The notes under the pieces were generated by a model. The model was not told the DNA's origin. It did not search any database and saw only the letters and a list, made by a program, of their open reading frames with translations. This document shows, in pieces, positions 16,901-25,684 of a stretch of 30,265 nucleotides of DNA. Every line of letters starts with the position of its first letter. The stretch's first letter is position 1. Origin of the DNA: a virus; the IMG/VR virus record IMGVR_UViG_3300027704_000105, positions 1-30,265 of that record, one strand, 5' to 3'. A program made the translations under genes and the position numbers.

Positions 16901-19900
16901 ATGGGATGTATATGGCTTCAGGACAAAGCGATGCTAGTAACTACGCAAAATACAATTGCGTAACGTGGTCTGGAGCACACAAAGATAAAAACAAAAGTAC
17001 CTATCATATCAAAGGTCTTTCTGCGTGGAGTTATCCGCCGCTAAAAACCTGGTTAGGTGACTATGAAGATTCTACTGCTCTTATAGAAAACCTAGAAACA
17101 GACACTCCGCTGCTACTTAACAACATGTTAATATCAACTTCACCAGCGCTTCCAGAAAACGCATCTTGGCTTGACAACAGAGTAGATGGTTGGGTAGGAC
17201 ACTCGCAGCGTGTTGAAAGAAATTTCGGTGAAGCCCCTAGTGTGTTGAGAAAAGGAACATCACACGTTAATGGATTAGAAGGTATTGTTACTTCTGGAAC
17301 AGATCATGCTGACAATGGTAGAAGATGGTTAAGTGGTATATCTGGTAACCCAACTGAGTATGGGGTTGGGGTTGACACTAAAACATACTCAGACAACGGT
17401 GAAACTGGAAGGCATTTTATGCATTTATCATTCTTTGCACCAGGCGACGACCTACACGATGGTAATGTAACTATTGATGATGGATCAGACGGTAATTCAT
17501 TTACACTGTTTGAAGGCGGGGCGGTTGGAAGAAGATTACAAGGAATATGGGGTGGTGGGCACTTTACCGGTGATAATTTAAATGATACAATTGGAAATGG
17601 TACTACAGATGAAACTCGCCATCAACATTTATGTTTAGAGGGTAATTACGATTCAAATGGTGATTTTCTCTCTGCGGCACCTGGTCCGGGTGTTGGCTTT
17701 GGTTACGACTTAAAATACAAAGAACTACACGAGAGACAATGGGATCCAACTTTTCCTTCTGATCCTGGCAATAAAATACGTGATTTTATAAGAAACATAC
17801 ATGCTGGTTCGCAATTTAAATTCAACCCATATTTAGAAGACCTAACTAATGCTAATGAAACTATTTACACTATAAAAAGTGTAGATGTAAAAAAAATATA
17901 TAACCATACTTCTTGGAGAAACACTTTTAATAGATGGGAAGAGATTGACGGTTACACGGCAGAAGCTGAAGATAAAAAATTCTGGTCTGTAGAGCGAGCA
18001 GCTATGGACTGGCTTCAATACATAGGTTCGGATGGTAAAAAAATCTATTCTGCCGAATGGGCGGCAGCGTCCAACTTAATGAGTGATAAAATCCAAGATT
18101 TTGGAAAATCTCATAACAGAAGACTTTGTTATATAATAGAGTTAGATAAAGATCCAACTAAAAACGGAAACTTTAATCCTATAGATACAGGTGTAGCACT
18201 AGGTAGAATGACAGCTGATCAAACTAATAATGAGTATCATAATATTGAATTTTTAGATAAAATTAAGTCAGTAGCTGGTATTAATGATTTAAATAAATAT
18301 CCAGCAATTTGGGAAACTGACCCTGCCAAACAACAAGTTGATTTAGATATATACTTCGAGGCAAGTAGTAATATACCTGTTAGACTAAATAATAATACAA
18401 ACGAAATATTTGCGCCAATAGGTTGTAGGGTTGAACTGCTTAATTCTCCAGTGGCAGGCCTGTCTTACTTAACCGAGTGGAATAATAACATAGCTACATT
18501 AACCCCAGGTTTTGCTGTTTTTGACAGTGTGAATGAAATAAATTACTCAGGCGTTTCGTTTAAGTTTATAAAAGAAGATGGTAGTTATGTTATAGCAAAA
18601 GCAGGGGCCAACCAACTAACTGGAGCTATTTCAACTGATCCTCCTAAAACTCTTTTTACCTTTGATGAAAACATTGGAGAAAACATAAGAGTTGGTTTAA
18701 ATTGGAACAATTGCTTTTCATTTGGAAACGGTTTGGAGTCTAATAGAATTGGAGATGACTTCAATGAAATGTTTCTTGTTAACGGTGTTAAAGCATCAAC
18801 AACTACGCAAATAACCTACCAAGAAGAACGTAGATCAACTGGGTTGATTTATTCTGGGCTTTACAACTCTAACTCTGGCGTTAATGATCTTAATCAGTTT
18901 ATAATGGCTGAGAAGATCACTAAGGACTTAAACCCTACGTTTGGTAGTATACAAAAATTATTTCAAAGAAGAATTAGCTTGGTAGCTTTTTGTGAGGATA
19001 GGGTTATTAGTATAACCTCAAATAAAGACGCTATATACAACGCTGATGGAAACCCACAATTAATAGCTTCTGACAGTGTACTTGGTGATGCTAATCCTTT
19101 TGAGGGTAACTATGGTATATCCAAAAACCCAGAATCATTTGCATCAGAAAGCTATAGAGCTTACTTTACAGATAAAAATAAAGGAGCAGTTGTCAGATTG
19201 TCTAAAGATGGTTTAACACCTATATCTACCGGAGGAATGCATGATTGGTTTAGAGACAATTTAAAAGGTTACACCGCCTTAATAGGAACGTATGACGCTT
19301 ATAAGGAAGACTATAACTTAACTTTGTCTCACAAGTTTTCAGAAAACATTATTTTTAATTCATACTTAGAAAGCGGTGGTATAGCATCAACCACAGAAAT
19401 GGGTCAAATAGCTAATGAACTTCAAAACCCAAGTATTTTTAGTGGCATGAGCTTGCAGTACCCTTATGAGATAGATAACATATTAACAGACAATAACTAT
19501 ACGTGGGGAAATATTAATGAAGAATTAATAAGTACTGTTTTAGTTACAAATCACGCCGTTATACCTGAGGGGTCATTGCAGGCTTACGTGCCCTACTTGG
19601 CTCCAGTGGATTATGTAGAAGAAGTAATTGGTGTTGAGGCGGTTTTAGCGGTTACTGAAGTTATAGGCGTAGAATACGTAGAGGCAGTGGCTGAAGTTGT
19701 AGGCGTAGAATACCAAGCCGCAGTGGAATACGTAGAATACGTAGAGGCAGTGGCTGAAGTAACGGCTGAAGATGAGGTTCTTGCACAAGACGCAATAGCG
19801 TTTAGTGCAGGAGTAGTTGGAGTAGATTATAGTGCTCCAGAGTTTGCTATTGATCCTGATGCCAGTGGAAATGGTTTTATTTACAATGGGCCTTTTATAG

Positions 19901-22900
19901 CTGGATGGAATGAAACAACGGGGGATATTTTTGGGGTAAACCGAGTTGATTATTCTGATTCCCTCAAGCCTTCTACCATAGTTAGAAAATGGGGCGCAAA
20001 CGTATATGACGAAGATCAAACCAATTTTCAAGGGTCAGGTGCAAACAACAGCAACCTATGGTATGATTATGGCCAACCTGGAGCAGTCGCGCACACTTAT
20101 GCGCAAATATATGGAGTGATAGGATGGAGATACGCTGGTAAAGCTCTTGGAAAAATCACTCAAGATGCCACTGGCTCCAATCAGGGTACTCAAGGGGCAA
20201 TACTTTTTAATAGAACTTACCCAAACAATACTAGATACGTTGAGTTTAAAGATCTAGGACAACCCCCTAATAATGGCCAAGGTTTGTTGGATCTGTACAA
20301 CTATCAAGCGGGGCAACTTGACAATGAAAACTCTGCTATGTTTGCTGGTGACGAAATAGAAATAAAGGTTATACTTAAGATTAGTATAACAAGTACATTC
20401 ACTTCAGGAAACAATACCAGTTACCCAAATTTAGCACATAATCACGTTATTCCTCAAATAGAACTGCATGACGGTAGTGGCGGTATTATTTCTCCTGATA
20501 AAATAATGTCAACATCAGTAATAGTACAATCCCCCACCTTAAACCAAAACTTATACAACCCAGTATACTACGCATATACTCCTTTTATTACTGAAACAGC
20601 TTACAATACGAGTGGTATAAATGCAGATATTGATCTTGGGTTTGTTTCGTCGGCGCAAGTTGTATTTCCTCAAACACAATATACCACTACATCAACGGGG
20701 CAAAGCGATAGTACTCCTGTTGCTGTTTACACACTTAAGTTTCGCGTAAAATTTAAAGATCCTGCTCAAAGTTACACCAGTGCTTCAAACTCTTATGTTG
20801 ACTCAAAAGTTGTAGATGATCTTAGAATTCGCGTGTGTAACGTAATGCCTTTAAGTACCTTGCCAATTTATAATGGAGTTTCAAATGATTATCAAGGATC
20901 AGGCCCAAGTCCATTACGTGGTAGAGCAAAGTTTTGGGTGCATGAATTAGTCGCGACTAAAACGCTTGGGATAATAAAGCCAGACGTTGAGTTTGTTCAA
21001 TTTGTTGAAGAACAACAAGCTCAAGACGCGCAGGCGTACGTAGCGGCTGTTGAGTATCAACCAGCTATTGATGAGGTTCTTGAAGTACTCGCGTCTGATG
21101 AAGTTGAATTTGTTCAAGCGCAAGAAGCTATACAAGGAGTCGATGCTGTTTTAGCCGTGGCACCTGTTGATGCTGTTGATTTTGTTCAAGCGGTATTAGG
21201 GGTTGATGAAGTGCTGGAAATAGCAGAGGTGGCTGCCGTACCACCTTATGAAGTTGAAGCGTGGACACAAGTAACGCACCAAGGTCTTAATAATTGGTTA
21301 ATAAATACAAGTGGAGGCGCGGATTCATACGTATCAGCAACTACTATAAATAACTTTGGAGGAGACTATCCAGCTGTTAGTGCCTCTGGTTTTGCTCAAA
21401 ACTCAGATCCAGCAATTTCAGGCGGAAGCATAATCAATTATGTAACACCTGGTGTAGAGCCTACCTCAGGTAGTCCTTTTGGGACTTCTCCATATGCTGG
21501 TATTGGGTATGGAAACGGTACGTCTAACTCAGGTACAATAATTGAACACGACAACTCCTATGTTTTAATAGATACCGTTAATTATACTGGAAATTGGAAT
21601 GCTCAATCTTTTTCAATATATCAAGATATATCAGCAACAAGTCTTGTGGTAAATGAATGGTATTTAATTGATGTTGAATTTGATGAATCACACAACGCTA
21701 GTACTGGTAATAATTCTAACGGAAATGGTTTGGTTGAAGTTGATGGGGTTGTTGATAGATCAGGAACACTTGGCACCGAAATTAGCCCACAAGGCGTTGG
21801 TTTTTATTCTGGAGTAAATGCACATACGAATTGCGGCTTAGTTCCAACGGTTAGAACTGAGTACGGTAATACTGATGGGTCTGGTGATAACAAACTTGTT
21901 TTAAGAGGTATTTTTAAGTTCCACTCTAATAGTTGGCGTGAAACTTCAGGTAGTGCTACAAATTATTTACGCTTGCTATTTACTGATTTTACAAACACGG
22001 CTAAAATTACTAAAATAATTACTAGAAGCCTAGAAACAACAACAACAACTGGTACGGCTAATCATTGGTATCATTTTAGTGATGATCAAGCGCATTCATT
22101 TTCACCTAAAGCAATGTACTGGCAATCAAATGGGTCAGCTGCAACCGCTAAGACGCTTTGTTTTGAAGAGGGTGTTGGTGGGACAGAAAACGTAAGTGTG
22201 GGATTAGGTGCTTCTTTTTGGGCACAAGATCTTCCGTTTGGAGGCGCCATGGCAACATCGGTGGTAGGTTGGAAGTTTAAATTTAAAATAACTAACAATC
22301 CAAGAACAAATACGTTTTTAGGCGCCTTAAACGCTTATATAAACACAGAGGTAAGCATAGACAACTCTAGCGACGGTGGGGTTACAGCCAAGTCCCTAGG
22401 TATACTTGTTAAAGATATAGATGCTGTTGGCGATTACGAAATTGACTTTAATTTTGAAACTAGTGACTCTAATTGGACTATAAACGCGCCTGCTGGAGCG
22501 TCTACAACCTTGGAGGTTTATCCAAATCCAACATCAGTTGAAGCTGAAAACAAACTAGTGTTTTACACGCAAAACAATACTCAAACAATTTGCGGTATTA
22601 AAGACACTGTTATTGGAGATAAAACTTTAGTTTTATTAGGTGGATCAATTGGCTCTTGGGACTGGCGTGGGTTTGACCAAACCCAAGACAACTTTATAAC
22701 CTGGGATAATGTTGTTGATATTAATACGGGTACTAGTCAAAACAGAATTGAATTTACTAATTGCCCATTTGTAGACGGTGATAACCGTGAAATTGTAAGC
22801 GCAAGCCAGTACGTGGACACTGTAATTAACAGATATGAGCATTGGACTGTTAGTATTGATCATGGTATTTATGCTGGCGATTTAAGCGTATACTATTTTA

Positions 22901-23763
22901 ACTCTAAAGGATTTGGATTTAGAATATTTGGCATAAATAGTTCTAACCAAGGAACTCTTGTAACAAACGTAGTTGTAGGCGCTCTTAGTTGGGAAAGTAT
23001 AAATCCGGCTGATGAAGATCTTTTGCCTGAAATGAAAAACGCCTTTGTCATTAGGCCGCAGTCTAATAGCGCGCCTGTTAGTGGTTGGGTTGACAATGTA
23101 ACTATGACTAGGAACTTTGCCTTAGAAACTACTAGTAACGGAAACCCTATTTACACTAGCAAAACAATATCTTTTAACGAAGGAGCAAATGGATGGACTA
23201 GTTTTAAAAGCTTTGTTCCTGAAAGCGGTTTTAGTGTATCTAAAAATTACTTTACATTTGATAAGGGTGGATTGTTTAAGCATTACGCTCCAATGATTTA
23301 TGATGCTGCCGCTCAAGAGTATGTAGATTCTTCAGAAGAAATAGCTGAAAACTACAATATATTTTATGGTGTAGATACGTACAAGTCTAGTATAACAACC
23401 ATATTAAATGATCAACCTGGTATTGTAAAAACATTTAATACTTTGAATTACGAGGGTAGCCAAGGAAACGTTAAGCTACCATCACTAGTACAACAAGTTA
23501 ACATTAATAACGCCGCGGCTTGGAGTAGCGGTAGTGATATTTTAGGCTGGAAGTGCACTGATATTACAACTGACTTAGAAGCTGGTTCTGTTAAAGAGTT
23601 TATAAAAAAAGAAGGAAAATGGTTTGGCTATATAAAAGGTGCCACTCATTCAGCTGCTGTTTTAGATACTAGTCGCTTTAGCGTTCAAGGTATAGGCGTG
23701 CCTTCTTCAATATCATCAACACCTATAATGGTGCCAGAAGGTACCGTTGGTCTTACTCAATAA
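13975..23763 (+). CDS. Giant tail-hub / stabilization protein, 3262 residues, modular
   Basis: The N-terminus carries SFLGGKMNKDLDERLLPKGQ and YRNAENIEIST with NVGAAKSILGN, the signature I recall for the large 'stabilization' or nozzle/muzzle-type proteins of crAss-like and marine phages, probably beta-propeller based. Conserved core motifs continue (IQKLFQRRISLVAFCED, NADGNPQLIASDSVLGDANP, ESYRAYFTDKNKGAVVRLS, GGMHDWFRDNLKGY, up to about residue 1790). The core resumes at about 3063 with TISFNEGANGWTSFKSF and FTFDKGGLFKHY. Between 1878 and about 3050 lies an insertion: xxV triplet block, beta domain, second xxV block, and more beta domains. A further unusual Gly/Asp/Trp-rich stretch lies at about 900-1270. 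The protein most likely forms the tail tube end and carries receptor-binding modules. Confidence 0.75.
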   Translation: MPEIKSSFLGGKMNKDLDERLLPKGQYRNAENIEISTAESANVGAAKSILGNKRLEFLISNDFTCVGSLADEKTNKLYWFVTTYLEDGIFEYDTINDIVLPVLLDLNASNSNAVLRFGTSPITGINVIDNLLLWTDNLTNPKKINIDECKKGTSINGDGSWNHTQLSFPNGSFDGVTLENIAPTPFEVHDGVNFLEKRYPKGRYFFFQEKQISRALGFPDGIPDSSSHYLRQYRNGVLLRRVRCKLWTNSTDLGGGSSNGTHGRIAASDPAFTPFEQNQNYVTVPDFHQGDILFGDNVTVDIKEKHITIIRPKPFLAPSTKINHKRGLDSRLGIPNLFETVFPRFSYRYKYRDGEFSSFAPFTNAVFNPIYPKDLNNSSETNVFHTKDNIYGITDPSNKAMKNSINSIELSGFINAKTPEDVIEVDVLYKQENSSVVYSIATIKHNDPEWHLPANDEGYNLGYSNDHPAFKAAGGYTKGKYIVNTENIYAALPTNQLLRPWDNVPRRAKAQEVTGNRVVYGNYLQNYNLGEHRTKIKVNYSDRSSNIGSFNTQALPSIKSQRNYQLGVVYCDKYGRETPVFTSTTAAVTVPWADPNGLKNASRSLQLNANVAANFPEWIDSIKFYIKETSNEYYNLVMDRAWVSQSTDDLDNSEGHLWISFPSSDRNKITEGKFIVLKKKIGLEEGQIAVENKFKVINISNEAPDAIKYELINQGIITAASDIESIFNNADSRMDVPNNNNIYLDASGWKTSGFKGVPLEHGETPVDSALDVSNIYISWYRIISGSRVASKKYKVAGGRLDSSGYMLKLKNEISSIDADIAHFNGDSSEASQPTNMNSDLVVELQRKELKTGEDFSGSFFVKISKNQVSDIIEQTNVTSVLDNHQVNAKTPCWWWRDDIAVDNNVRAYQSTYGITNYNGYDSGAHSGGNSIQSADNNVLGDVGITNDTLDTSDYAEIWSGIYDNYVVNNVGTFFLDGMYMASGQSDASNYAKYNCVTWSGAHKDKNKSTYHIKGLSAWSYPPLKTWLGDYEDSTALIENLETDTPLLLNNMLISTSPALPENASWLDNRVDGWVGHSQRVERNFGEAPSVLRKGTSHVNGLEGIVTSGTDHADNGRRWLSGISGNPTEYGVGVDTKTYSDNGETGRHFMHLSFFAPGDDLHDGNVTIDDGSDGNSFTLFEGGAVGRRLQGIWGGGHFTGDNLNDTIGNGTTDETRHQHLCLEGNYDSNGDFLSAAPGPGVGFGYDLKYKELHERQWDPTFPSDPGNKIRDFIRNIHAGSQFKFNPYLEDLTNANETIYTIKSVDVKKIYNHTSWRNTFNRWEEIDGYTAEAEDKKFWSVERAAMDWLQYIGSDGKKIYSAEWAAASNLMSDKIQDFGKSHNRRLCYIIELDKDPTKNGNFNPIDTGVALGRMTADQTNNEYHNIEFLDKIKSVAGINDLNKYPAIWETDPAKQQVDLDIYFEASSNIPVRLNNNTNEIFAPIGCRVELLNSPVAGLSYLTEWNNNIATLTPGFAVFDSVNEINYSGVSFKFIKEDGSYVIAKAGANQLTGAISTDPPKTLFTFDENIGENIRVGLNWNNCFSFGNGLESNRIGDDFNEMFLVNGVKASTTTQITYQEERRSTGLIYSGLYNSNSGVNDLNQFIMAEKITKDLNPTFGSIQKLFQRRISLVAFCEDRVISITSNKDAIYNADGNPQLIASDSVLGDANPFEGNYGISKNPESFASESYRAYFTDKNKGAVVRLSKDGLTPISTGGMHDWFRDNLKGYTALIGTYDAYKEDYNLTLSHKFSENIIFNSYLESGGIASTTEMGQIANELQNPSIFSGMSLQYPYEIDNILTDNNYTWGNINEELISTVLVTNHAVIPEGSLQAYVPYLAPVDYVEEVIGVEAVLAVTEVIGVEYVEAVAEVVGVEYQAAVEYVEYVEAVAEVTAEDEVLAQDAIAFSAGVVGVDYSAPEFAIDPDASGNGFIYNGPFIAGWNETTGDIFGVNRVDYSDSLKPSTIVRKWGANVYDEDQTNFQGSGANNSNLWYDYGQPGAVAHTYAQIYGVIGWRYAGKALGKITQDATGSNQGTQGAILFNRTYPNNTRYVEFKDLGQPPNNGQGLLDLYNYQAGQLDNENSAMFAGDEIEIKVILKISITSTFTSGNNTSYPNLAHNHVIPQIELHDGSGGIISPDKIMSTSVIVQSPTLNQNLYNPVYYAYTPFITETAYNTSGINADIDLGFVSSAQVVFPQTQYTTTSTGQSDSTPVAVYTLKFRVKFKDPAQSYTSASNSYVDSKVVDDLRIRVCNVMPLSTLPIYNGVSNDYQGSGPSPLRGRAKFWVHELVATKTLGIIKPDVEFVQFVEEQQAQDAQAYVAAVEYQPAIDEVLEVLASDEVEFVQAQEAIQGVDAVLAVAPVDAVDFVQAVLGVDEVLEIAEVAAVPPYEVEAWTQVTHQGLNNWLINTSGGADSYVSATTINNFGGDYPAVSASGFAQNSDPAISGGSIINYVTPGVEPTSGSPFGTSPYAGIGYGNGTSNSGTIIEHDNSYVLIDTVNYTGNWNAQSFSIYQDISATSLVVNEWYLIDVEFDESHNASTGNNSNGNGLVEVDGVVDRSGTLGTEISPQGVGFYSGVNAHTNCGLVPTVRTEYGNTDGSGDNKLVLRGIFKFHSNSWRETSGSATNYLRLLFTDFTNTAKITKIITRSLETTTTTGTANHWYHFSDDQAHSFSPKAMYWQSNGSAATAKTLCFEEGVGGTENVSVGLGASFWAQDLPFGGAMATSVVGWKFKFKITNNPRTNTFLGALNAYINTEVSIDNSSDGGVTAKSLGILVKDIDAVGDYEIDFNFETSDSNWTINAPAGASTTLEVYPNPTSVEAENKLVFYTQNNTQTICGIKDTVIGDKTLVLLGGSIGSWDWRGFDQTQDNFITWDNVVDINTGTSQNRIEFTNCPFVDGDNREIVSASQYVDTVINRYEHWTVSIDHGIYAGDLSVYYFNSKGFGFRIFGINSSNQGTLVTNVVVGALSWESINPADEDLLPEMKNAFVIRPQSNSAPVSGWVDNVTMTRNFALETTSNGNPIYTSKTISFNEGANGWTSFKSFVPESGFSVSKNYFTFDKGGLFKHYAPMIYDAAAQEYVDSSEEIAENYNIFYGVDTYKSSITTILNDQPGIVKTFNTLNYEGSQGNVKLPSLVQQVNINNAAAWSSGSDILGWKCTDITTDLEAGSVKEFIKKEGKWFGYIKGATHSAAVLDTSRFSVQGIGVPSSISSTPIMVPEGTVGLTQ
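19606..19824 (+). repeat. Valine-triplet (xxV) block 1 in the tail-hub protein
   Basis: Residues 1878-1950 run as 25 triplets in one register, with Val in the third place in 20 of them and Gln, Glu, Gln, Ile and Ser in the other five. Glu, Ala, Tyr and Gly fill most other positions (EYVEAVAEVVGVEY). The nucleotide period is 9. The block separates the hub core from the first inserted domain and looks like a rigid or extended linker. Confidence 0.85.
19669..19760 (+). repeat. 29-base in-frame direct repeat within xxV block 1
   Basis: A perfect 29-base sequence beginning GTAGAATACGTAGAGGCAGT occurs at 19669-19697 and again at 19732-19760, 63 bases apart (21 codons). A shorter 14-base copy, TAGGCGTAGAATAC, occurs at 19664-19677 and 19700-19713, 36 bases apart (12 codons). 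All offsets are multiples of three, so gain or loss of a unit keeps the frame. Confidence 0.9.
20980..21240 (+). repeat. Valine-triplet (xxV) block 2 in the tail-hub protein
   Basis: Residues 2338-2422 form 29 triplets with Val in the third position in 20, Ile in 3, Gln in 5 and Ser in 1. Asp, Glu, Ala and Gln are the usual fillers (GVDAVLAVAPVDAVDFVQAV). At DNA level this block is more diverged than block 1 but shares the VEFVQ / VDFVQA words at three places. It closes the first inserted domain and opens the next. Confidence 0.85.
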
Positions 23764-23775
23764 ATAAAATAAACC

Positions 23776-25227
23776 ATGTCATATCATAATTCATCGAGTT
23801 CTTATAGTCCACCTGCTACCTCTCAAAGGCAAGCAGCACCACCTGGATATCATTATATGCCAGACGGAAGTTTAATGCTTGACTCGCAAATGGTAACACC
23901 ACCAAGCACGCCGCTTGCCACGCCACTACCAGAAGATGAAAATTTATTTGAAGAACCACTTATATTTGAATCCTCCGTAGGAGATGGAGGGTTTAACACA
24001 GCAAGATTAGCTAGTCAAAGTATAGTTTTGATAAAAAGTTTAATAATGGATGAGTCCGAGATGCCATTAGCCGAAACAACTAGACAATTTACGGTTATAG
24101 GCACTGTTGGCTCGCAATTTACAATGCACATTACTCAAGAAGATACTATTAAGTACTATGATTTTGTTGAACAAACATTTAACAACGGTCACGTTGGTCG
24201 CAATAACAATTTGGTTGTTACTTTACTTGGTGGTAATTACAGTAACAATATAGTCTTTCCTAGTGGTGGTGGGACTTACAACATCACTTTAACGCCTTTA
24301 TTAGGAACGTTGGTTAGTGGTGGTTATAATGTTTTAAATCGCAAAATAAGCAAACAGGCTAGCAATCCACAAATAACATTTAAAGCTTTTACAGCTAACA
24401 CAAATAATTATGCTACGTTTCCAACCTCAACTTCGTCTGGATCTTTAAATAGCCATGATACTTTTGACTTTAACTGGGATATAACAAACGCATCTACAGA
24501 TGCTGGTGGGTTTGGTTTAATTCCAACAAATAACTTTAAAGATCTTAATTTGATAAAGAATTCATGGTTTTTTACAACAACAGAAACTGTTGATGGCGCT
24601 GTGGCACCTAGTGACTCTAACTTAGGTCTTATTGTTAAAGTAGACGATTTAACTGATATAGGTGTTGGTTCTTATATATCAGCGGTAAGTGCTGGCAGTT
24701 TAGTTGGGAGTCCAGTAGTCACAAATATCAATACTGCAACTAAAGAAATAACACTAAACACTGCACAAACTTTTGCTAATAATATAACGCTAACGTTTAG
24801 AGCCGATGGTGTGACAGCTATTGAAAAAGCAATAGGTGTAAAAATGACTTTTAATTTTGGAAAACTAGATGAAGAAAAATTTAAAAAAACAAATAAGCTA
24901 GTAAAAACAGTTAGAGCCGGTAGTAGTGGTACCACTGTCAATTTAAACGGAACTTATGGTGTTGGGCACAATGATACCTCTGCCTTTATTAGTGGGGTTG
25001 GAATAACCACAGCTACTGTCGTAAGTGTTAGCGCTAGTAGTGGTGCTGGATCTATGGTAGTTAGTGTTTCCCAAGGAACACTAACCGTTGGTACATCAAT
25101 TTTATTTGATAATATAGTTCAAGTTTTTAATGTTTTTGGAAACATAAGAATATTTAGTTATCCAAGTGCAAATCAGGATATATACTTAGATATAGATAAA
25201 TTTTTAACCCCAGGAACGGCATCATAA
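23776..25227 (+). CDS. Virion appendage protein, beta-rich, marine-phage type
   Basis: The 483-residue product has a disordered Ser/Pro-rich N-terminus with PPGYHYMPDGSLMLDSQM, a sequence type I recall at the start of large marine phage structural proteins. It continues as a beta-rich chain: FTVIGTVGSQFTMHITQED (about 105-125), a Gly/Ser/Thr-rich middle, and two C-terminal modules with the pattern VVTNINTATKEITLNTAQTF and TTATVVSVSASSGAGSM. No membrane segment or catalytic motif is present. Its place directly after the giant hub suggests a fibre, spike or hub-bound adhesion protein. The role is inferred from position and composition. Confidence 0.6.
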   Translation: MSYHNSSSSYSPPATSQRQAAPPGYHYMPDGSLMLDSQMVTPPSTPLATPLPEDENLFEEPLIFESSVGDGGFNTARLASQSIVLIKSLIMDESEMPLAETTRQFTVIGTVGSQFTMHITQEDTIKYYDFVEQTFNNGHVGRNNNLVVTLLGGNYSNNIVFPSGGGTYNITLTPLLGTLVSGGYNVLNRKISKQASNPQITFKAFTANTNNYATFPTSTSSGSLNSHDTFDFNWDITNASTDAGGFGLIPTNNFKDLNLIKNSWFFTTTETVDGAVAPSDSNLGLIVKVDDLTDIGVGSYISAVSAGSLVGSPVVTNINTATKEITLNTAQTFANNITLTFRADGVTAIEKAIGVKMTFNFGKLDEEKFKKTNKLVKTVRAGSSGTTVNLNGTYGVGHNDTSAFISGVGITTATVVSVSASSGAGSMVVSVSQGTLTVGTSILFDNIVQVFNVFGNIRIFSYPSANQDIYLDIDKFLTPGTAS

Positions 25228-25238
25228 CAAAATAAACT

Positions 25239-25598
25239 ATGCACACTAAATTAACGTTTGAACATCCTATAAACCCATCACTACACATTGGAGACGAAGT
25301 ATACTTTTCCGACACTAGCGCAGATCAAGTGACGGGGTCAAAACCTATTCACGTAGGCCAGGTTTATGGTATTTTTAGAGATGATAATTATATAGTTATA
25401 AATACAGCTCCAACTGAACCACCTATGTCTTTGTACGTTAACGTAAACCTTATGCCACTTGTGTTGTTTGCAAAGCACATAGAGACTAACGAGTCTAGTT
25501 TAAAAGGTTATTACGCTAATATAACTTTTGAAAACTTATCTAATAAAAAATGCGAGCTATTTGGTTTTGGCTCAGAAACAGATCTTAGTAGTAAATAG
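25239..25598 (+). CDS. Small virion protein, marine-phage type
   Basis: This 119-residue protein opens KLTFEHPINPSLHIGDEVYF and ends GYYANITFENLSNKKCELFG followed by a Ser-Ser-Lys tail. From memory, proteins with the NPSLxxGDxVY start and the GYY..v.F.N....ELF end are common beside tail genes of marine phages, without known function. It is a compact beta-rich domain with no membrane segment. It follows the 483-residue gene after 11 bases and is the last gene before the hairpin that separates the tail and internal-protein groups. The stop is TAG. Confidence 0.6.
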   Translation: MHTKLTFEHPINPSLHIGDEVYFSDTSADQVTGSKPIHVGQVYGIFRDDNYIVINTAPTEPPMSLYVNVNLMPLVLFAKHIETNESSLKGYYANITFENLSNKKCELFGFGSETDLSSK

Positions 25599-25684
25599 GT
25601 GGCAAAAAGTGTGACTATATAATCACACTTAATTAAATTAGCAGGAGGAAAATAATTAATTGTAGTAAAAATAAAAATATAAAT
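25599..25684 (+). terminator. Hairpin with weak T tract, probable partial terminator, plus A/T leader
   Basis: Bases 25607-25614 (AAGTGTGA) pair perfectly with 25623-25630 (TCACACTT) around loop CTATATAA; the tract that follows (AATTAAATTA) is only partly T-rich, so termination would be incomplete. An AGGAGG at 25643-25648 follows but lies 36 bases ahead of the next ATG, with no start at proper spacing. The rest of the spacer is A/T-rich leader ending ATAAATATG. This is the longest intergenic gap in the window (86 bases) and a natural place for a promoter of the internal-protein genes, although none can be recognised. Confidence 0.55.

Noticed and set aside
19645-20031. 128-codon open frame on the minus strand with repeated YVFYAYNFSHCL words
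   Set aside because: It lies wholly inside the giant tail-hub gene and its repeats are the reverse reading of xxV block 1; no start context or independent signal.
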